In this document: positions 42,228-52,770 of the stretch, piece by piece
Position numbering within the stretch: the stretch's first letter is position 1
How the letters are laid out: the number at the start of each line of letters is the position of its first letter
Source: Chitinophagaceae bacterium UBA7600
Lineage (GTDB): Bacteria; Bacteroidota; Bacteroidia; Chitinophagales; Chitinophagaceae
DNA length: 64,000 nucleotides
Direction of reading: 5' to 3'
Assembly (NCBI GenBank): GCA_002478885.1
Contig: DLKC01000043.1
Coordinates: 1 to 64,000, forward strand
Position numbers and translations under genes: made by a program
The notes under the pieces: model-generated
Seen by the model: the letters and a program-made list of their open reading frames with translations, nothing else
Databases searched by the model: none
Told to the model about the DNA's origin: nothing

Positions 42228-44687
42228 TCATTCTGTTCTCAGGCTCTTGATCGGATTTGCTACCGCTGCTTTTATTGCCTGGTAGCTGATGGTTGCCAGG
42301 GCTATAATAATGGAGACAAGCCCCCCTGTAGCGAATAACCACCAGCTCATGCTGATGCGGTATGCATAATCCTGCAGCCATTGCTGCATATAGTACCATG
42401 CAACAGGCGTGGCAATGATGAATGCAATGGCAATAAGCAGCATGAATTCTTTCGAGAACAGGTACACAATATTGCCCGAACTGGCGCCAAGCACTTTTCG
42501 GATGCCAACTTCTTTCACGCGCTGTACTGCCATGAATGAGGCTAATCCATATAGGCCCAGGCAGCTGAGGAATATGGCGATCGCCGCAAAGATTTTATAC
42601 AACGCCGATAGCTGGGTTTCCTGCTTGTAAAAGCTGGCAATTTTATCGTCGAGGAAATTGTATTCATACACATTGTTAGGAAAGGTTTGCTCCCAGAGTT
42701 TTTTAACTGACTGCATGGTCGTCGCAATGTTTGCCGTGGAGAGTTTGATGGACGCCTGCCGGTACATGGTGCTGTTGGTGGCCATAAGCAGTGGCGCGAG
42801 TTCATTTCGGAGCGACCTGTTGTTAAAATCCTTCACCACGCCCACAACGGGGCATTTGATAAGGCCATCCATAATACTCACTTCCTTATTCAATATATCT
42901 TCAGGCCGTTTAAGACCCAGGCTTTTTACGAATGATTCGTTTACGATAAATTCTTTCGTCCACCCGGATGGCTCCAGGTTTCTGCCGGCTACCAGTTGCA
43001 ATTGATAAGTGGGCACATAGTCATTATCAACAAATTTGGTAATGGCCTGGAAATCGGCATCTTTAATGGCATTGTCATATTTGAACGTGGTGAACATATT
43101 GTTGTTGTCTTCGATGGGAGCGTTGGAATTGAAACTTACGCTCAACGCACCGTTTGACGATAGTTGCTGCTTTAAATAATCCGTGAGTTTCCCACCGGTA
43201 CTATCGGGACGGAACGGTACGTTTACGATCGCATCTTTATCAAAACCCAGTGGCTGATCCATAAAGTAGTTCATTTGCTGTATGATTACCAGCGTTCCAA
43301 TGATGAGTGCCTGTGCTATGATGAACTGGAATACGACCAAACCCCTTCTTAAGGAAATGCCTTTCGCTGTATTTACAGTAAGCTTGCTTTTTAAAGCATG
43401 CGCAGGATTGAAATTTGACAGTACGATTGATGGATAAAAGCCGGCAAGCACAGTTACAACAACAGTAACACTTAACAGGAATACAATAATGGCAGGATTG
43501 TTTTGCAGGTCGAACGAAAGCGATAGTTCTAACAGGTTGTTTACGTAAGGCAAAGCAAGTATGGTGATAACGGCCGCCAGCACAACCGCAATGGCTACAA
43601 TTAAAAAAGTCTCTGCAATAAACTGCAGTTGCAGTTGAAACCTGTTGCTTCCCAAAACCTTTCTTACACCAACTTCTTTTGCCCGGTTTACTGCCTGCGC
43701 AGTTGACAGGTTGATAAAGTTTACGCAGGCGATAAGCAAAATAAATGCGGCAATAAGCCATAGTACATTAATAAGATCGTGGCTGATTGTTTTATTGCTG
43801 TAGTTCCCCGCGGCTGCATCGTAATGCACGTCGTTTAACGATTGTAAAACATAGTTATCCTTATTGTCTGCCGGTTGTACTTTTCGTGCGAAGGCGCTTA
43901 ACTGTTGATCCAGGTTGGAGGCTGAAACACCGGAGGGCAGTAAAACATAACAGCTAAAATCCGGGGCCGACAAATTCCATCCGGGTTGTTGAAACCCATA
44001 TTGCGCATCGCCGGTAAAATTGGTGCCCCATGCTACTACCAGCTTCAACTGGAAATCTGTATTCGCCGGTATGCTGGCGAGCACACCAGATACTTTCAAC
44101 GACTCCGCAGGAAACTGGAACAGTGCAGCACCCATGCTGTAATACCCCGTTATTTTAATGGTTTTGCCTACCGCGCTTTTCCAATCGCCAAAGTACGTCT
44201 CGGCAACTTCTTTGGTAAGCAACACATTGTTCGGGTCTTTTAGGGATTCATACGAACCTGCGAGCAACGGAAAATGAAATATGCTGAAGAAAGATGGCGA
44301 TGTATAAAACACGCCGCTCTGCTCTTTAAAATTTTTCACAGGCTTGCCGTTGTCATCAACCACCTGTAATTCATCGTTGTGGCTTGCATAAACGGGTGCT
44401 ACCTGTTGCAACTGCGGAAAAGCCGTTTTCAATCCCCCGGGCAGCTGAAAAGGAACATTCTTTGCATACGTGATGTTCCCGGCATCTGCATGATGCGATT
44501 CTGTCAGCACACGGTAAATACCTTCTTTGTTCGAATGAAAAGCGTCGAAGCTCGTTTGAAATTGAATGATCATGAAGATGATCATACACACGGCTATGCC
44601 AACAGCGAGGCCGGCAATATTGATAACCGTATAATTCCTGTTGCGGGCTAAACTTCTGAACGCTGTTTTGAAATAATTCTTAAACAT
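42228..44687 (-). CDS. MacB/FtsX-type ABC permease, paralog 2 of 7
   Basis: 819 residues, same two-block permease layout as its neighbours. The N-terminal helix contains NYTVINIAGLAVGIAVCMII. The first FtsX block starts near DLINVLWLIAAFILLIACVN with AKEVGVRKVLG, the second with VKEVGIRKVLG, and the end is NPIKSLRTE (Ile instead of Val). The large periplasmic domains differ strongly from the other copies. The 5' flank, about 190 bp upstream including the start region, is nearly identical to that of paralog 3, pointing to a recent duplication or gene conversion. Function is unknown; orphan permeases of this type are thought to pair with a distant LolD/MacB-like ATPase. Confidence 0.92.
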   Translation of the reverse strand: MFKNYFKTAFRSLARNRNYTVINIAGLAVGIAVCMIIFMIIQFQTSFDAFHSNKEGIYRVLTESHHADAGNITYAKNVPFQLPGGLKTAFPQLQQVAPVYASHNDELQVVDDNGKPVKNFKEQSGVFYTSPSFFSIFHFPLLAGSYESLKDPNNVLLTKEVAETYFGDWKSAVGKTIKITGYYSMGAALFQFPAESLKVSGVLASIPANTDFQLKLVVAWGTNFTGDAQYGFQQPGWNLSAPDFSCYVLLPSGVSASNLDQQLSAFARKVQPADNKDNYVLQSLNDVHYDAAAGNYSNKTISHDLINVLWLIAAFILLIACVNFINLSTAQAVNRAKEVGVRKVLGSNRFQLQLQFIAETFLIVAIAVVLAAVITILALPYVNNLLELSLSFDLQNNPAIIVFLLSVTVVVTVLAGFYPSIVLSNFNPAHALKSKLTVNTAKGISLRRGLVVFQFIIAQALIIGTLVIIQQMNYFMDQPLGFDKDAIVNVPFRPDSTGGKLTDYLKQQLSSNGALSVSFNSNAPIEDNNNMFTTFKYDNAIKDADFQAITKFVDNDYVPTYQLQLVAGRNLEPSGWTKEFIVNESFVKSLGLKRPEDILNKEVSIMDGLIKCPVVGVVKDFNNRSLRNELAPLLMATNSTMYRQASIKLSTANIATTMQSVKKLWEQTFPNNVYEYNFLDDKIASFYKQETQLSALYKIFAAIAIFLSCLGLYGLASFMAVQRVKEVGIRKVLGASSGNIVYLFSKEFMLLIAIAFIIATPVAWYYMQQWLQDYAYRISMSWWLFATGGLVSIIIALATISYQAIKAAVANPIKSLRTE

Positions 44688-44724
44688 GTGGTAAGGTTTC
44701 GTTTCTGTTATAAAAATTTATTGT

Positions 44725-44844
44725 GCCGGCTTTTGTTTCCCATGGCATCTTCGTTGTGTCACTCCTTTGCGCTTTCAGATCATTAAGGAACAAAGCGTAC
44801 AAGAGTGCGACGCACCAATGCTTAATTCATAAACTACAGTCCGG
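44725..44844. repeat. Palindromic intergenic element, complete copy
   Basis: A 120-bp copy bounded by GCCGGC and TCCGG. The left arm is GTTGTGTCACTCCTTTGCGC and the right arm GCGTACAAGAGTGCGACGCA, with ATTAAGGAACAAA between them. Nearly identical to the copy at 47314. Confidence 0.85.
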
Positions 44845-44891
44845 TTAAAAAAATCAAAAATCAAACATTAAAAAATCAGGCATCTTACATC

Positions 44892-47276
44892 TCATTCTGT
44901 TCTCAAACTCTTCACCGGGTTGGCAACTGCTGCTTTTATTGCCTGGAAGCTTACGGTGAGCAATGTGATAGTGATAGCTACCAACACTACTATTACGAAA
45001 ACGTAAACATTGATACTTGTTTTATTTTGATAACTATTCAGCCATTCATTCATACAATACCAACCAACAGGAATTGCAATTGCACATGACAATAAAACGA
45101 GTATCACAAAATCTTTTGAAAGTAATCGCCATAAATTAAATATACCCGCACCAAGCACTTTTCTTACACCAATTTCTTTCACTCTTTGTTCTGCAGTAAA
45201 TGACGCCAGACCAAAAAGGCCAAGACATGAAATGAAAATTGCAAGCACCGCAATTATTGCAGCGAGATTGGCAACCAGTTCTTCGTAATTAAACTTCTTT
45301 GCGTATTCTTCATCGGCGAAATGGTATTCGAAAGGATAGGCAGGATTATATTTTTCAAAAATCGGTTTCATTAAAGCAAGAGCCTGCGATGCAGACATAT
45401 CAGGGTTTAGCCGGACATCTACGTGGCCTACCCAGTCTTTATTAAATATAATAGTGAGTGGTGAGATTGGACGATAAGGTGATTCCATCTGTATGTCCGG
45501 TATTACGCCAATAACAGTCATAGGTCTGCCGTTCCATTTCAATTGTTCGCCAATGGGGTCTTTTAATCGCATGCGTTTTACTGCAGCTTCATTTAAAATG
45601 ACGGAGTTAGAGTCTGCAAACGCTCTCGAAAAATCCCTGCCCGCTAGTAGTTTTATGCCTAGCGTTTTTGTATAATCATAAGTGGTGGTTATTGTTGAAA
45701 ATGTAACCGTTTTTTCAACAGGCTGGCTTCCTTTCCATTCCCATCCATTGTTATTGCTTTGAAGTTCTGATGGAGAGGAATTGCTTTGACATATTGAAGT
45801 GGCTGCACCTGAACTTATCAATTCCTGGCGAAGTGCATCAATATGGTTGGCAATGTCGTCAGACCAATATACAGAGATCAATCCTTTATTATTGAAACCG
45901 ATAGGCAGGTTCTTGCCGTATTGTATTTGCTGATAAACGATGACGGTTCCAATCATCAATACTACTGAGCTTGAAAATTGAATTACGACTAATATTTTTC
46001 GTGGTAGCGAACTTCTTTTGCCTGCTTTCAGATTTCCTTTTAGCACACGAACGGGGTTAAAAGAAGATAGATAAAAAGCCGGGTAACTTCCTGCAAGCAA
46101 TCCTGTAACAATGGTAAACAAAATCATGATCAACCAAAAAACAGGATTAGCTATTTGTAAGCTCATCTCTTTATCAGTTAGTTGGTTGAAATAGGGCAAT
46201 GCAAGTGCTACCATACCAAGTGCTAATACGAAAGCAAAAACTGCCATCAATAACGATTCATTTAAGAATTGATTGATGAGTTGTTTTCTTCCTGAACCAA
46301 CTGCTTTACGAACACCTACTTCCTTTGCTCTTTTTTCTGAACGTGCGGTACTTAAGTTCATAAAGTTGATGCACGCGATCAGCAAAACGATGAGACCTAA
46401 AATACCAAACATCCTCACATACTTTATAAAACCACCTGTGTTTATGCCATTATCAAAATCACTGTACAATCTCCATTTAGACATTGGGTGTAGGAACAAT
46501 TCCGGTTTAATATGCTTTAGCGTATTCTCATCTGTAAAATGAGATAGCACATCATCTTTAATTTTCGTGGTTACACTTGCAGCATCAGCATTATCATTCA
46601 ATTGCACAAATGCCTGCCATGAATTATTACCCCAGTTTGTTTTATGATATTGTTTTACCCATGGATAAATGCTTTCCATCAACTGGAATGGAATTAAATA
46701 ATCAAAAGAAAGCGAACTGTTCTTAGGTTCCTTTTCAACAACTGCTGTTACTTTCAAGTCAGTCTGATTATCGACTTTCACAGTTTTACCAATTGGATCT
46801 TCATTTCCAAAAAGTATGTCGGCCGTTTCCTTTGTTAATACAATGGAATAAGGATCGTGTAAAGCATCTGTACTTCCTTCAAGTATGTTTAAAGAAAATA
46901 ATGAAACCGCGTCTTCACCAATAAAATGTCCATACTTGCTGATCTTCTTTTCACCATACATCAAAGATCGGTTTGCACCCCAGTCGCACATTGCCACAGC
47001 TTTGAAATCCGGATATTTACTTTTTAATTCATCACCGAGAGGAAAAGGAATCGCTTGCTGCGTGCCTCGAAATCCATCAAAGGTTTGATGCATCATTACC
47101 TGGTAGATCGAATCGTAATTTTTGTAATTTTTATTGGCAGAAACTTCATCATATATCCATAAGCCGATGATCATTGCCACTGCCATGCCTGTTGCCAATC
47201 CAAGAACATTAATAACAGAATAAGTTTTATTCTTTATAATGTTTCGCCATGCGGTTTTGAAATAATTCTTAAACAT
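44892..47276 (-). CDS. MacB/FtsX-type ABC permease, paralog 3 of 7
   Basis: 794 residues. N-terminal helix KTYSVINVLGLATGMAVAMI, close to paralog 1. The first FtsX block carries AKEVGVRKAVGSGRKQLI, the second VKEIGVRKVLGAG. The C-terminus is NPVKSLRTE. By eye the coding DNA is more AT-rich than the adjacent copies, with many AAT, TTT and ATA codons, which could mean a different age or origin. Its spacers on both sides are palindromic elements of the same subtype. The product is an inner-membrane protein with large periplasmic domains; no ATPase partner is encoded here. Confidence 0.92.
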   Translation of the reverse strand: MFKNYFKTAWRNIIKNKTYSVINVLGLATGMAVAMIIGLWIYDEVSANKNYKNYDSIYQVMMHQTFDGFRGTQQAIPFPLGDELKSKYPDFKAVAMCDWGANRSLMYGEKKISKYGHFIGEDAVSLFSLNILEGSTDALHDPYSIVLTKETADILFGNEDPIGKTVKVDNQTDLKVTAVVEKEPKNSSLSFDYLIPFQLMESIYPWVKQYHKTNWGNNSWQAFVQLNDNADAASVTTKIKDDVLSHFTDENTLKHIKPELFLHPMSKWRLYSDFDNGINTGGFIKYVRMFGILGLIVLLIACINFMNLSTARSEKRAKEVGVRKAVGSGRKQLINQFLNESLLMAVFAFVLALGMVALALPYFNQLTDKEMSLQIANPVFWLIMILFTIVTGLLAGSYPAFYLSSFNPVRVLKGNLKAGKRSSLPRKILVVIQFSSSVVLMIGTVIVYQQIQYGKNLPIGFNNKGLISVYWSDDIANHIDALRQELISSGAATSICQSNSSPSELQSNNNGWEWKGSQPVEKTVTFSTITTTYDYTKTLGIKLLAGRDFSRAFADSNSVILNEAAVKRMRLKDPIGEQLKWNGRPMTVIGVIPDIQMESPYRPISPLTIIFNKDWVGHVDVRLNPDMSASQALALMKPIFEKYNPAYPFEYHFADEEYAKKFNYEELVANLAAIIAVLAIFISCLGLFGLASFTAEQRVKEIGVRKVLGAGIFNLWRLLSKDFVILVLLSCAIAIPVGWYCMNEWLNSYQNKTSINVYVFVIVVLVAITITLLTVSFQAIKAAVANPVKSLRTE

Positions 47277-47313
47277 GTGGTAAGGTTTCGTTTCTGTTAT
47301 AAAAATTTATTGT

Positions 47314-47434
47314 GCCGGCTTTTACTTCCCATGGCATCTTCGTTGTGTCAATCCTTTGCGCTTTCAGATCATTAAGGAACAAAGCGTACAAGAGTGCGAC
47401 GCACCAATGCTTAATTCCTAAACTACAGTCCGGC
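47314..47434. repeat. Palindromic intergenic element, complete copy
   Basis: Boundaries and arms as in the copy at 44725, with a few substitutions (TCAATCC for TCACTCC). The identity continues into the flanking leader and the first codons of the permease gene. Confidence 0.85.
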
Positions 47435-47494
47435 TAAAAAAATCAGACATTAAAAAATCAGACAGCGTACAACAGACATCGACCATCAGCCGTC

Positions 47495-49906
47495 TCATTC
47501 TGTTCTCAAACTCTTTACAGGATTGGCATTTGCGGCCTTTACTGTTTGCAGGCTTATTAAAACACCTGTGATCAACGCCAGTAAACCTATTGAAACTACA
47601 AATGGCATGGCTGTAATATCGATCCTGTATGCATAAGCCTGCAACCAGTTGTGCATAATAACATATGCCAGCGGTCCGGCGATAATACCCGCAATTAACT
47701 CTATGACCAAAAACTCTTTCATGAATAAAGCGATAATGCCTGCAACAGAAGAGCCAAGTACTTTTCTTATACCTATCTCTTTGGTGCGCTTTTGTATGCT
47801 TAATGAGATGAGCCCAACCACACCAAGCAATACGATGATGAACGAAAGTGCTGTTGCCGTATAGGATGCTTTCTTTAACTGTAATTCTGATGTATACAAT
47901 TTGGCAATAGAATCATCCATGAAAGTATATTCGAAAGGCGTGCCCGGTAAAAGTGCAGACCATTTTTTTTGCAATGCTTCCATAGATGCACCAATGTTTC
48001 CTGGCTTTAGTTTGAAAGACAATAGCCTGAAAATATTTATAGAACTGACATGCCCGAAGGTAATCGGCTGAATAGCGGTTTGCATAGAGCCAAAATGAAA
48101 ATCTTTTGTAACGCCGGCTACCACTGCAGGCGGGCCATTAAAGCCCGGAACATATAACCGCTTCCCTATAGCATCCTGCGGATCTTTCCAGCCCAATGCA
48201 TTTGCCTCTGCCTCATTAATGACTATTTTAGTGGAATCTGTAAAAGCGCCGGGCTTGCTAAAAAATTCTCCGGCAGCCATCGGGATTTTAAAAGCAGATG
48301 CATAGTACTCATCTGTAACCAGCATCTGCGAAGCAACTGCCGTTGTTGAATCAGCGCCTGCTTCATATAAAGCTATACTGCCCGAGCTATTGCCATCGGG
48401 AACGGTGAAAGACAGCGTAGCATCAGCAACTTCAGGCATCCCGGCAAATGCTTCGCGTATCAATTCCATTTTGCGCACCCCTTCCGGTGTCCAGTTTCGG
48501 GGCACTTGTGCAGAAACAACATAATCTTTATTAAAACCCAGGTCGCTGTTGAAGAAAAGATCTACCTGTTTTGAAATAATGATGGCGCTGATAAATACAA
48601 CCGTTGCTGTTCCAAACTGTAATGCCACCAATGATTTGCGCAACAATACTTTTTCGCCGACAGAGCTTAATTTGCCTTTTAATGAATCAACAGATTTTAA
48701 TGACGACAACACGAAGGCCGGGTATATGCCTGCAATAAAACCAACACCAACAGTCAACAGCAATGGAAATAAAATAAAGTATGGTGGAAAGTCTGTAATT
48801 GCCGGAATTTCTTTACCCAATACATTACTGAATATTGGTCTTGCCAGGATAGCTATCAATACAGCAAGCAATGTTGCAAAGAAAACCAATATTACCGATT
48901 CTATAAGAAACTGTGCAATGAGTTGTTTTTTTAACCCACCCAATACTTTCCGTATGCCGATCTCTTTCATTCTTGCAGCAGAACGGCTTACAGAAAGATT
49001 AATGAAATTAATAACAGCCATCAATAAAATAAAAAACGCAATACCGGAAAGTGTGTATAGCATTTTTCTTACAAGATCATTATTGGCAGAGAGATAATAT
49101 TCTTTTAAAGGAACAAGATAGGGCTTCATTCCTGCTGCAACCTGTGGTTGTGCGTTTTCATTAACGAGGTACTGCATGGGCTTTTCAAGATCCTTTGGCG
49201 TTACACCTTTTTGCAATTGTACATAGCTGGCGATATATTGATTTTGCCATGCTTCCATTACCCTTCCGAAATAACTTATGTTTTGCGAAGCAATATAAAA
49301 CTGGTTATTATTATCATCTGTAAGATAAGTTGCAGAATTTTTTGCAGGCATCTTCATCACACCTGTTATAATAAAATCATGTTTTGAACCGGAAAAATTT
49401 TCTATGGTTAATGTTTGCCCAACTACATCTTTCTTGCCAAAGTATTTAACGGCTTTATCTTCTGTAATCACAACTGAGAAAGGGCCATCAAAAGCCGTTG
49501 CAGCATTGCCATATAGTAAAGTAAAGCCATACATCGTAAACATGGTGCTGTCACAAATCTGTATGCCCTCCCTGAAACTTCTATCAGCCTTTGAAACGTT
49601 GGAAGTAACACCATCCCACCTGTAATAATTGGCCACAAGATCAGGGTATTTTTCTTTTAGTTGTTTTGCCAGCGGGCCAAGCGATGTTAACTCGATGCCC
49701 TGGTTTGGGTCTTTCCATTTGCTTTGTATAATGTACTGGTCATCCGCATTTTTAAGATTGCGGTTTACCTGCAATTCGCTCCATACATACGATGCGATGA
49801 TAAGTGTAAACGCAATGCCTGCAGCAAGCCCAATGATCTTTACCATTGAATAAAAACGGCTCTTAATAATATTGCGCCATGCAATTTTGAAATAATTTTT
49901 TATCAT
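47495..49906 (-). CDS. MacB/FtsX-type ABC permease, paralog 4 of 7
   Basis: 803 residues. N-terminal helix RFYSMVKIIGLAAGIAFTLI. The first FtsX block has MKEIGIRKVLGGLKKQLI, the second TKEIGIRKVLGSSVAGII, and the C-terminus is ANPVKSLRTE. The MacB-like domains are the most divergent of the row; for example the first one has YRWDGVTSNVSKADRSF. It starts with ATG at 49906 directly after a short leader and one palindromic element. Membrane topology is inferred from hydrophobic blocks. Function unknown. Confidence 0.92.
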   Translation of the reverse strand: MIKNYFKIAWRNIIKSRFYSMVKIIGLAAGIAFTLIIASYVWSELQVNRNLKNADDQYIIQSKWKDPNQGIELTSLGPLAKQLKEKYPDLVANYYRWDGVTSNVSKADRSFREGIQICDSTMFTMYGFTLLYGNAATAFDGPFSVVITEDKAVKYFGKKDVVGQTLTIENFSGSKHDFIITGVMKMPAKNSATYLTDDNNNQFYIASQNISYFGRVMEAWQNQYIASYVQLQKGVTPKDLEKPMQYLVNENAQPQVAAGMKPYLVPLKEYYLSANNDLVRKMLYTLSGIAFFILLMAVINFINLSVSRSAARMKEIGIRKVLGGLKKQLIAQFLIESVILVFFATLLAVLIAILARPIFSNVLGKEIPAITDFPPYFILFPLLLTVGVGFIAGIYPAFVLSSLKSVDSLKGKLSSVGEKVLLRKSLVALQFGTATVVFISAIIISKQVDLFFNSDLGFNKDYVVSAQVPRNWTPEGVRKMELIREAFAGMPEVADATLSFTVPDGNSSGSIALYEAGADSTTAVASQMLVTDEYYASAFKIPMAAGEFFSKPGAFTDSTKIVINEAEANALGWKDPQDAIGKRLYVPGFNGPPAVVAGVTKDFHFGSMQTAIQPITFGHVSSINIFRLLSFKLKPGNIGASMEALQKKWSALLPGTPFEYTFMDDSIAKLYTSELQLKKASYTATALSFIIVLLGVVGLISLSIQKRTKEIGIRKVLGSSVAGIIALFMKEFLVIELIAGIIAGPLAYVIMHNWLQAYAYRIDITAMPFVVSIGLLALITGVLISLQTVKAANANPVKSLRTE

Positions 49907-49950
49907 GTCTTATGTATGATTGCTTTAAACTTAGCTTTTTGTTCCTATCT

Positions 49951-50050
49951 CATCTTCGTTGTGTCACTCACTTGCACTTTCAGATCATTAATGAACAAAC
50001 CGTACAAGAGTGCGACGCAACAATGCTTAATTCATATACTACAGTCCGGC
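49951..50050. repeat. Palindromic intergenic element, complete copy
   Basis: CATCTTC flank, left arm GTTGTGTCACTCACTTGCAC, loop TTTCAGATCATTAATGAAC, right arm GTACAAGAGTGCGACGCAAC, then AATGCTTAATTCATA and a TCCGG end. The best preserved short copy. Confidence 0.85.
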
Positions 50051-50096
50051 TAAAAAAATCAAAAATCAAACATTAAAAAATCGGGCATCTGACATC

Positions 50097-52556
50097 TCAT
50101 TCTGTTCTCAAGCTCTTCACCGGGTTGGCAACTGCAGCTTTTATTGCCTGGAAACTGATGGTCGCCAAAGCAATAAACATGGCCAGCAAACCCGCCGAAA
50201 TAAAGATCCATATATTGATGTCTGTCCTGTAAGCAAAATCGTTGAGCCAGCTATGCATGATATACCACGCAACGGGCGATGCAATTACAAACGCGATCAA
50301 CACGAGTTTGATAAAATCTTTTGAAAGCAACAGGATGATGTTTGAGACAGAGGCGCCCAGCACTTTGCGTACGCCGATTTCTTTTGTGCGCTGCGCAGTT
50401 GCAAATAAGGAAAGCCCGAGTAGCCCAAGACATGCAATGAAAATGGCGAAGCCGGAAAATATGCCAAACACTTTTCCAAAGAGTTGATCACTTGCGTATT
50501 GCTCATTGAATTTTTCATCAATGAAATAATAATCAAATAAATTACCCGGGAAGAACGCATCGTATTTTGCTTTTATGGCCGCAATGCTGGCTTTTACATC
50601 CTGCGTATTGATCTTTACCGATATCGGGTTAGAAGTGCCATAAGTTGGAAACATTACCGTTGGCTCTAACGGGTAACGAAGCGATTTTTGATGAAAATCA
50701 TTGATCACACCGACGATATCCCAATTAGAACCAAACACAGAAATGGTTTTACCGATAGCATCTTCTTTTGATTTAAAACCAAGCAGTTTTACCGCAGTTT
50801 CATTGATCAGCATGTTATGCAACTTCCTGAAATCAGGATCGTAATCAGTGGCTGTAAAATCGCGCCCCGCAAGAATTTTTATTCCGTATAGTTCATTGTA
50901 ACCAATACTTACACCCATATTGCGCATACTAAAATGATCTTTGGAATCAACATCAGTTCTGTGTACATCAAATGCTCTTCCCAGTTCACTGCCGGCAACC
51001 CTGCTTGCTGTGGATGCGCCTAAAACCGAGGGTATGGTTTTTAGTTCAGCAGTTAGTGTATTTTCTTTCTCAATAAAAGTGGAATCGAATGAAGAAAGCT
51101 GTGGCGGTTTAATAATGAGTATTTGGGAAAGGTTAAATCCGAGGTTCTGATCATTCACAAATTGTATTTGCTTATAAACAACAACTGACCCGATGATCAG
51201 CGCAACTGTAATGGCAAATTGACCTACGACGAGCGCTTTGCGTAACACAATTCCCTTTGTTGATGCAGCAAATTTTCCTTTCAATACAAGAATGGGTGTA
51301 AAGGAAGAGAGCACAAATGCGGGATAGAAACCTGAGCAGAACACGCCAAAAACGATCAAACCTGCTAATGCTGCAGAAATATTAAGACCGTTCAATCCTT
51401 TTTCAAATAAATAGTTTAACGACAGATCATGCTGAACAAGATTATTGAAGCTGCTTTGGACAAGGGTAACCGTCAATATTGCCAAACCCAAAGCGATCGT
51501 GTTAATAATTACAGATTCGGTAAGAAACTGTTTAATAAGTTGCGTCTTTGTTGCGCCGGAAACTTTTCTTATGCCAACTTCTTTTGCACGCTCCATCGAT
51601 TTTGCTGTAGCGAGATTTACATAATTGACCCAGGCTATAACAATGATCAATACGGCAATAATAAGCAAACCCCAAATCACGGTAGCGTTTGCAGTGTCAC
51701 CAATTTCGTATTCAAAGTCAGAATACAGGTGCGCTTTTGATAGCGGTTGCAAATAGAATTTTTCTACACTTCCCGAAACTTTATTACCCTGGAAATATCT
51801 CTCGCTGAATGCAGGCAACTTTGCTTCCAGCGCTTTATAATCCGTGCCATGTTTTAACTGGATATAATGCCAGAAGTCAGAATCGGTGAAATCATAATCT
51901 GCCTGCGTATACGGACTTGGCCCGGAGAGCATAGTAACGTATGACGCAAGAATATCAAAATGCAAATGAGAGTTTTGAGGAACATCCCGGCATACACCGG
52001 TTACCTTATAGGGCAACGAATCTTTGCCCATTGTAAAAACCTTGCCCACAACAGTGGAAAAATCATGATCTCTTACTCCAAAGATCTTTCTCGCAGATGT
52101 CTCTGAAAGCACTGCTGTATAAGGTTCTTTCAAAGCCGTTTGCATGTCGCCGGCAATAAACGCGTAAGAAAACATCGTAAGAAAGGAATTGTCAACGGCC
52201 AGCACTTCTTCTTCCCCGATCCGTTGGTCATCTCTCGTAATGATCAACTTGCCGGCTGGCTCTACCCGTGCATGATTCACTACTTCGGGAAAGTCATGCT
52301 GCATGGCTTTTCCAATTGCCGAATAAGTAATGGTGCCATGTTGTATCAACTTCCCGTTTTGATAGCGGTCATTGTATACCCGATAAATATCTGTTACATT
52401 TTTGTTGAACTGGTCAAAGCTCAATTCAAAACTTACATATTGCAGGATCAGCAGGCAGGCAGCCATGCCAATACAAAGACCCGCGATATTGATGATGGAA
52501 AAAGTTTTATTCTTCACCAGGTTGCGCCATGCCGCCTTAAAATAATTTGTAAGCAT
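50097..52556 (-). CDS. MacB/FtsX-type ABC permease, paralog 5 of 7
   Basis: 819 residues. N-terminal helix KTFSIINIAGLCIGMAACLL, followed by LQYVSFELSFDQF, which groups it with paralog 6. The first FtsX block has AKEVGIRKVSGATKTQLI, the second TKEIGVRKVLGASVSNII, and the end is NPVKSLRTE. The 5' leader contains an AT-rich inverted repeat at 52577-52611. The spacer to the upstream gene (214 bp) lacks the palindromic element, the only spacer in the row without it. Confidence 0.92.
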   Translation of the reverse strand: MLTNYFKAAWRNLVKNKTFSIINIAGLCIGMAACLLILQYVSFELSFDQFNKNVTDIYRVYNDRYQNGKLIQHGTITYSAIGKAMQHDFPEVVNHARVEPAGKLIITRDDQRIGEEEVLAVDNSFLTMFSYAFIAGDMQTALKEPYTAVLSETSARKIFGVRDHDFSTVVGKVFTMGKDSLPYKVTGVCRDVPQNSHLHFDILASYVTMLSGPSPYTQADYDFTDSDFWHYIQLKHGTDYKALEAKLPAFSERYFQGNKVSGSVEKFYLQPLSKAHLYSDFEYEIGDTANATVIWGLLIIAVLIIVIAWVNYVNLATAKSMERAKEVGIRKVSGATKTQLIKQFLTESVIINTIALGLAILTVTLVQSSFNNLVQHDLSLNYLFEKGLNGLNISAALAGLIVFGVFCSGFYPAFVLSSFTPILVLKGKFAASTKGIVLRKALVVGQFAITVALIIGSVVVYKQIQFVNDQNLGFNLSQILIIKPPQLSSFDSTFIEKENTLTAELKTIPSVLGASTASRVAGSELGRAFDVHRTDVDSKDHFSMRNMGVSIGYNELYGIKILAGRDFTATDYDPDFRKLHNMLINETAVKLLGFKSKEDAIGKTISVFGSNWDIVGVINDFHQKSLRYPLEPTVMFPTYGTSNPISVKINTQDVKASIAAIKAKYDAFFPGNLFDYYFIDEKFNEQYASDQLFGKVFGIFSGFAIFIACLGLLGLSLFATAQRTKEIGVRKVLGASVSNIILLLSKDFIKLVLIAFVIASPVAWYIMHSWLNDFAYRTDINIWIFISAGLLAMFIALATISFQAIKAAVANPVKSLRTE

Positions 52557-52576
52557 AATCCGTTTTTTTCTTTTTC

Positions 52577-52611
52577 AATATTGTTTTGCGGTTAAGACTG
52601 GGAACAATATT
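52577..52611. repeat. Inverted repeat in the leader of permease paralog 5
   Basis: 9-bp arms AATATTGTT and AACAATATT with a 17-base loop, 21-55 bp before the start codon at 52556. It could be an operator or an mRNA hairpin. On the plus strand it is followed by a T-run. Confidence 0.4.
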
Positions 52612-52770
52612 TTTTATGATTATCTTTCTGTTCTCTGCCCTAAGACAGTTGTGCCGTGCTGTTAGCTTTCCCGGATCTCCGCGCTGTATACTTTGTTCAT
52701 TGTTTTTTTGAACCAGGCAATACCAAATAGATTCAATACACCAGGCATCAGGCATCAGGCATCCGCCATT

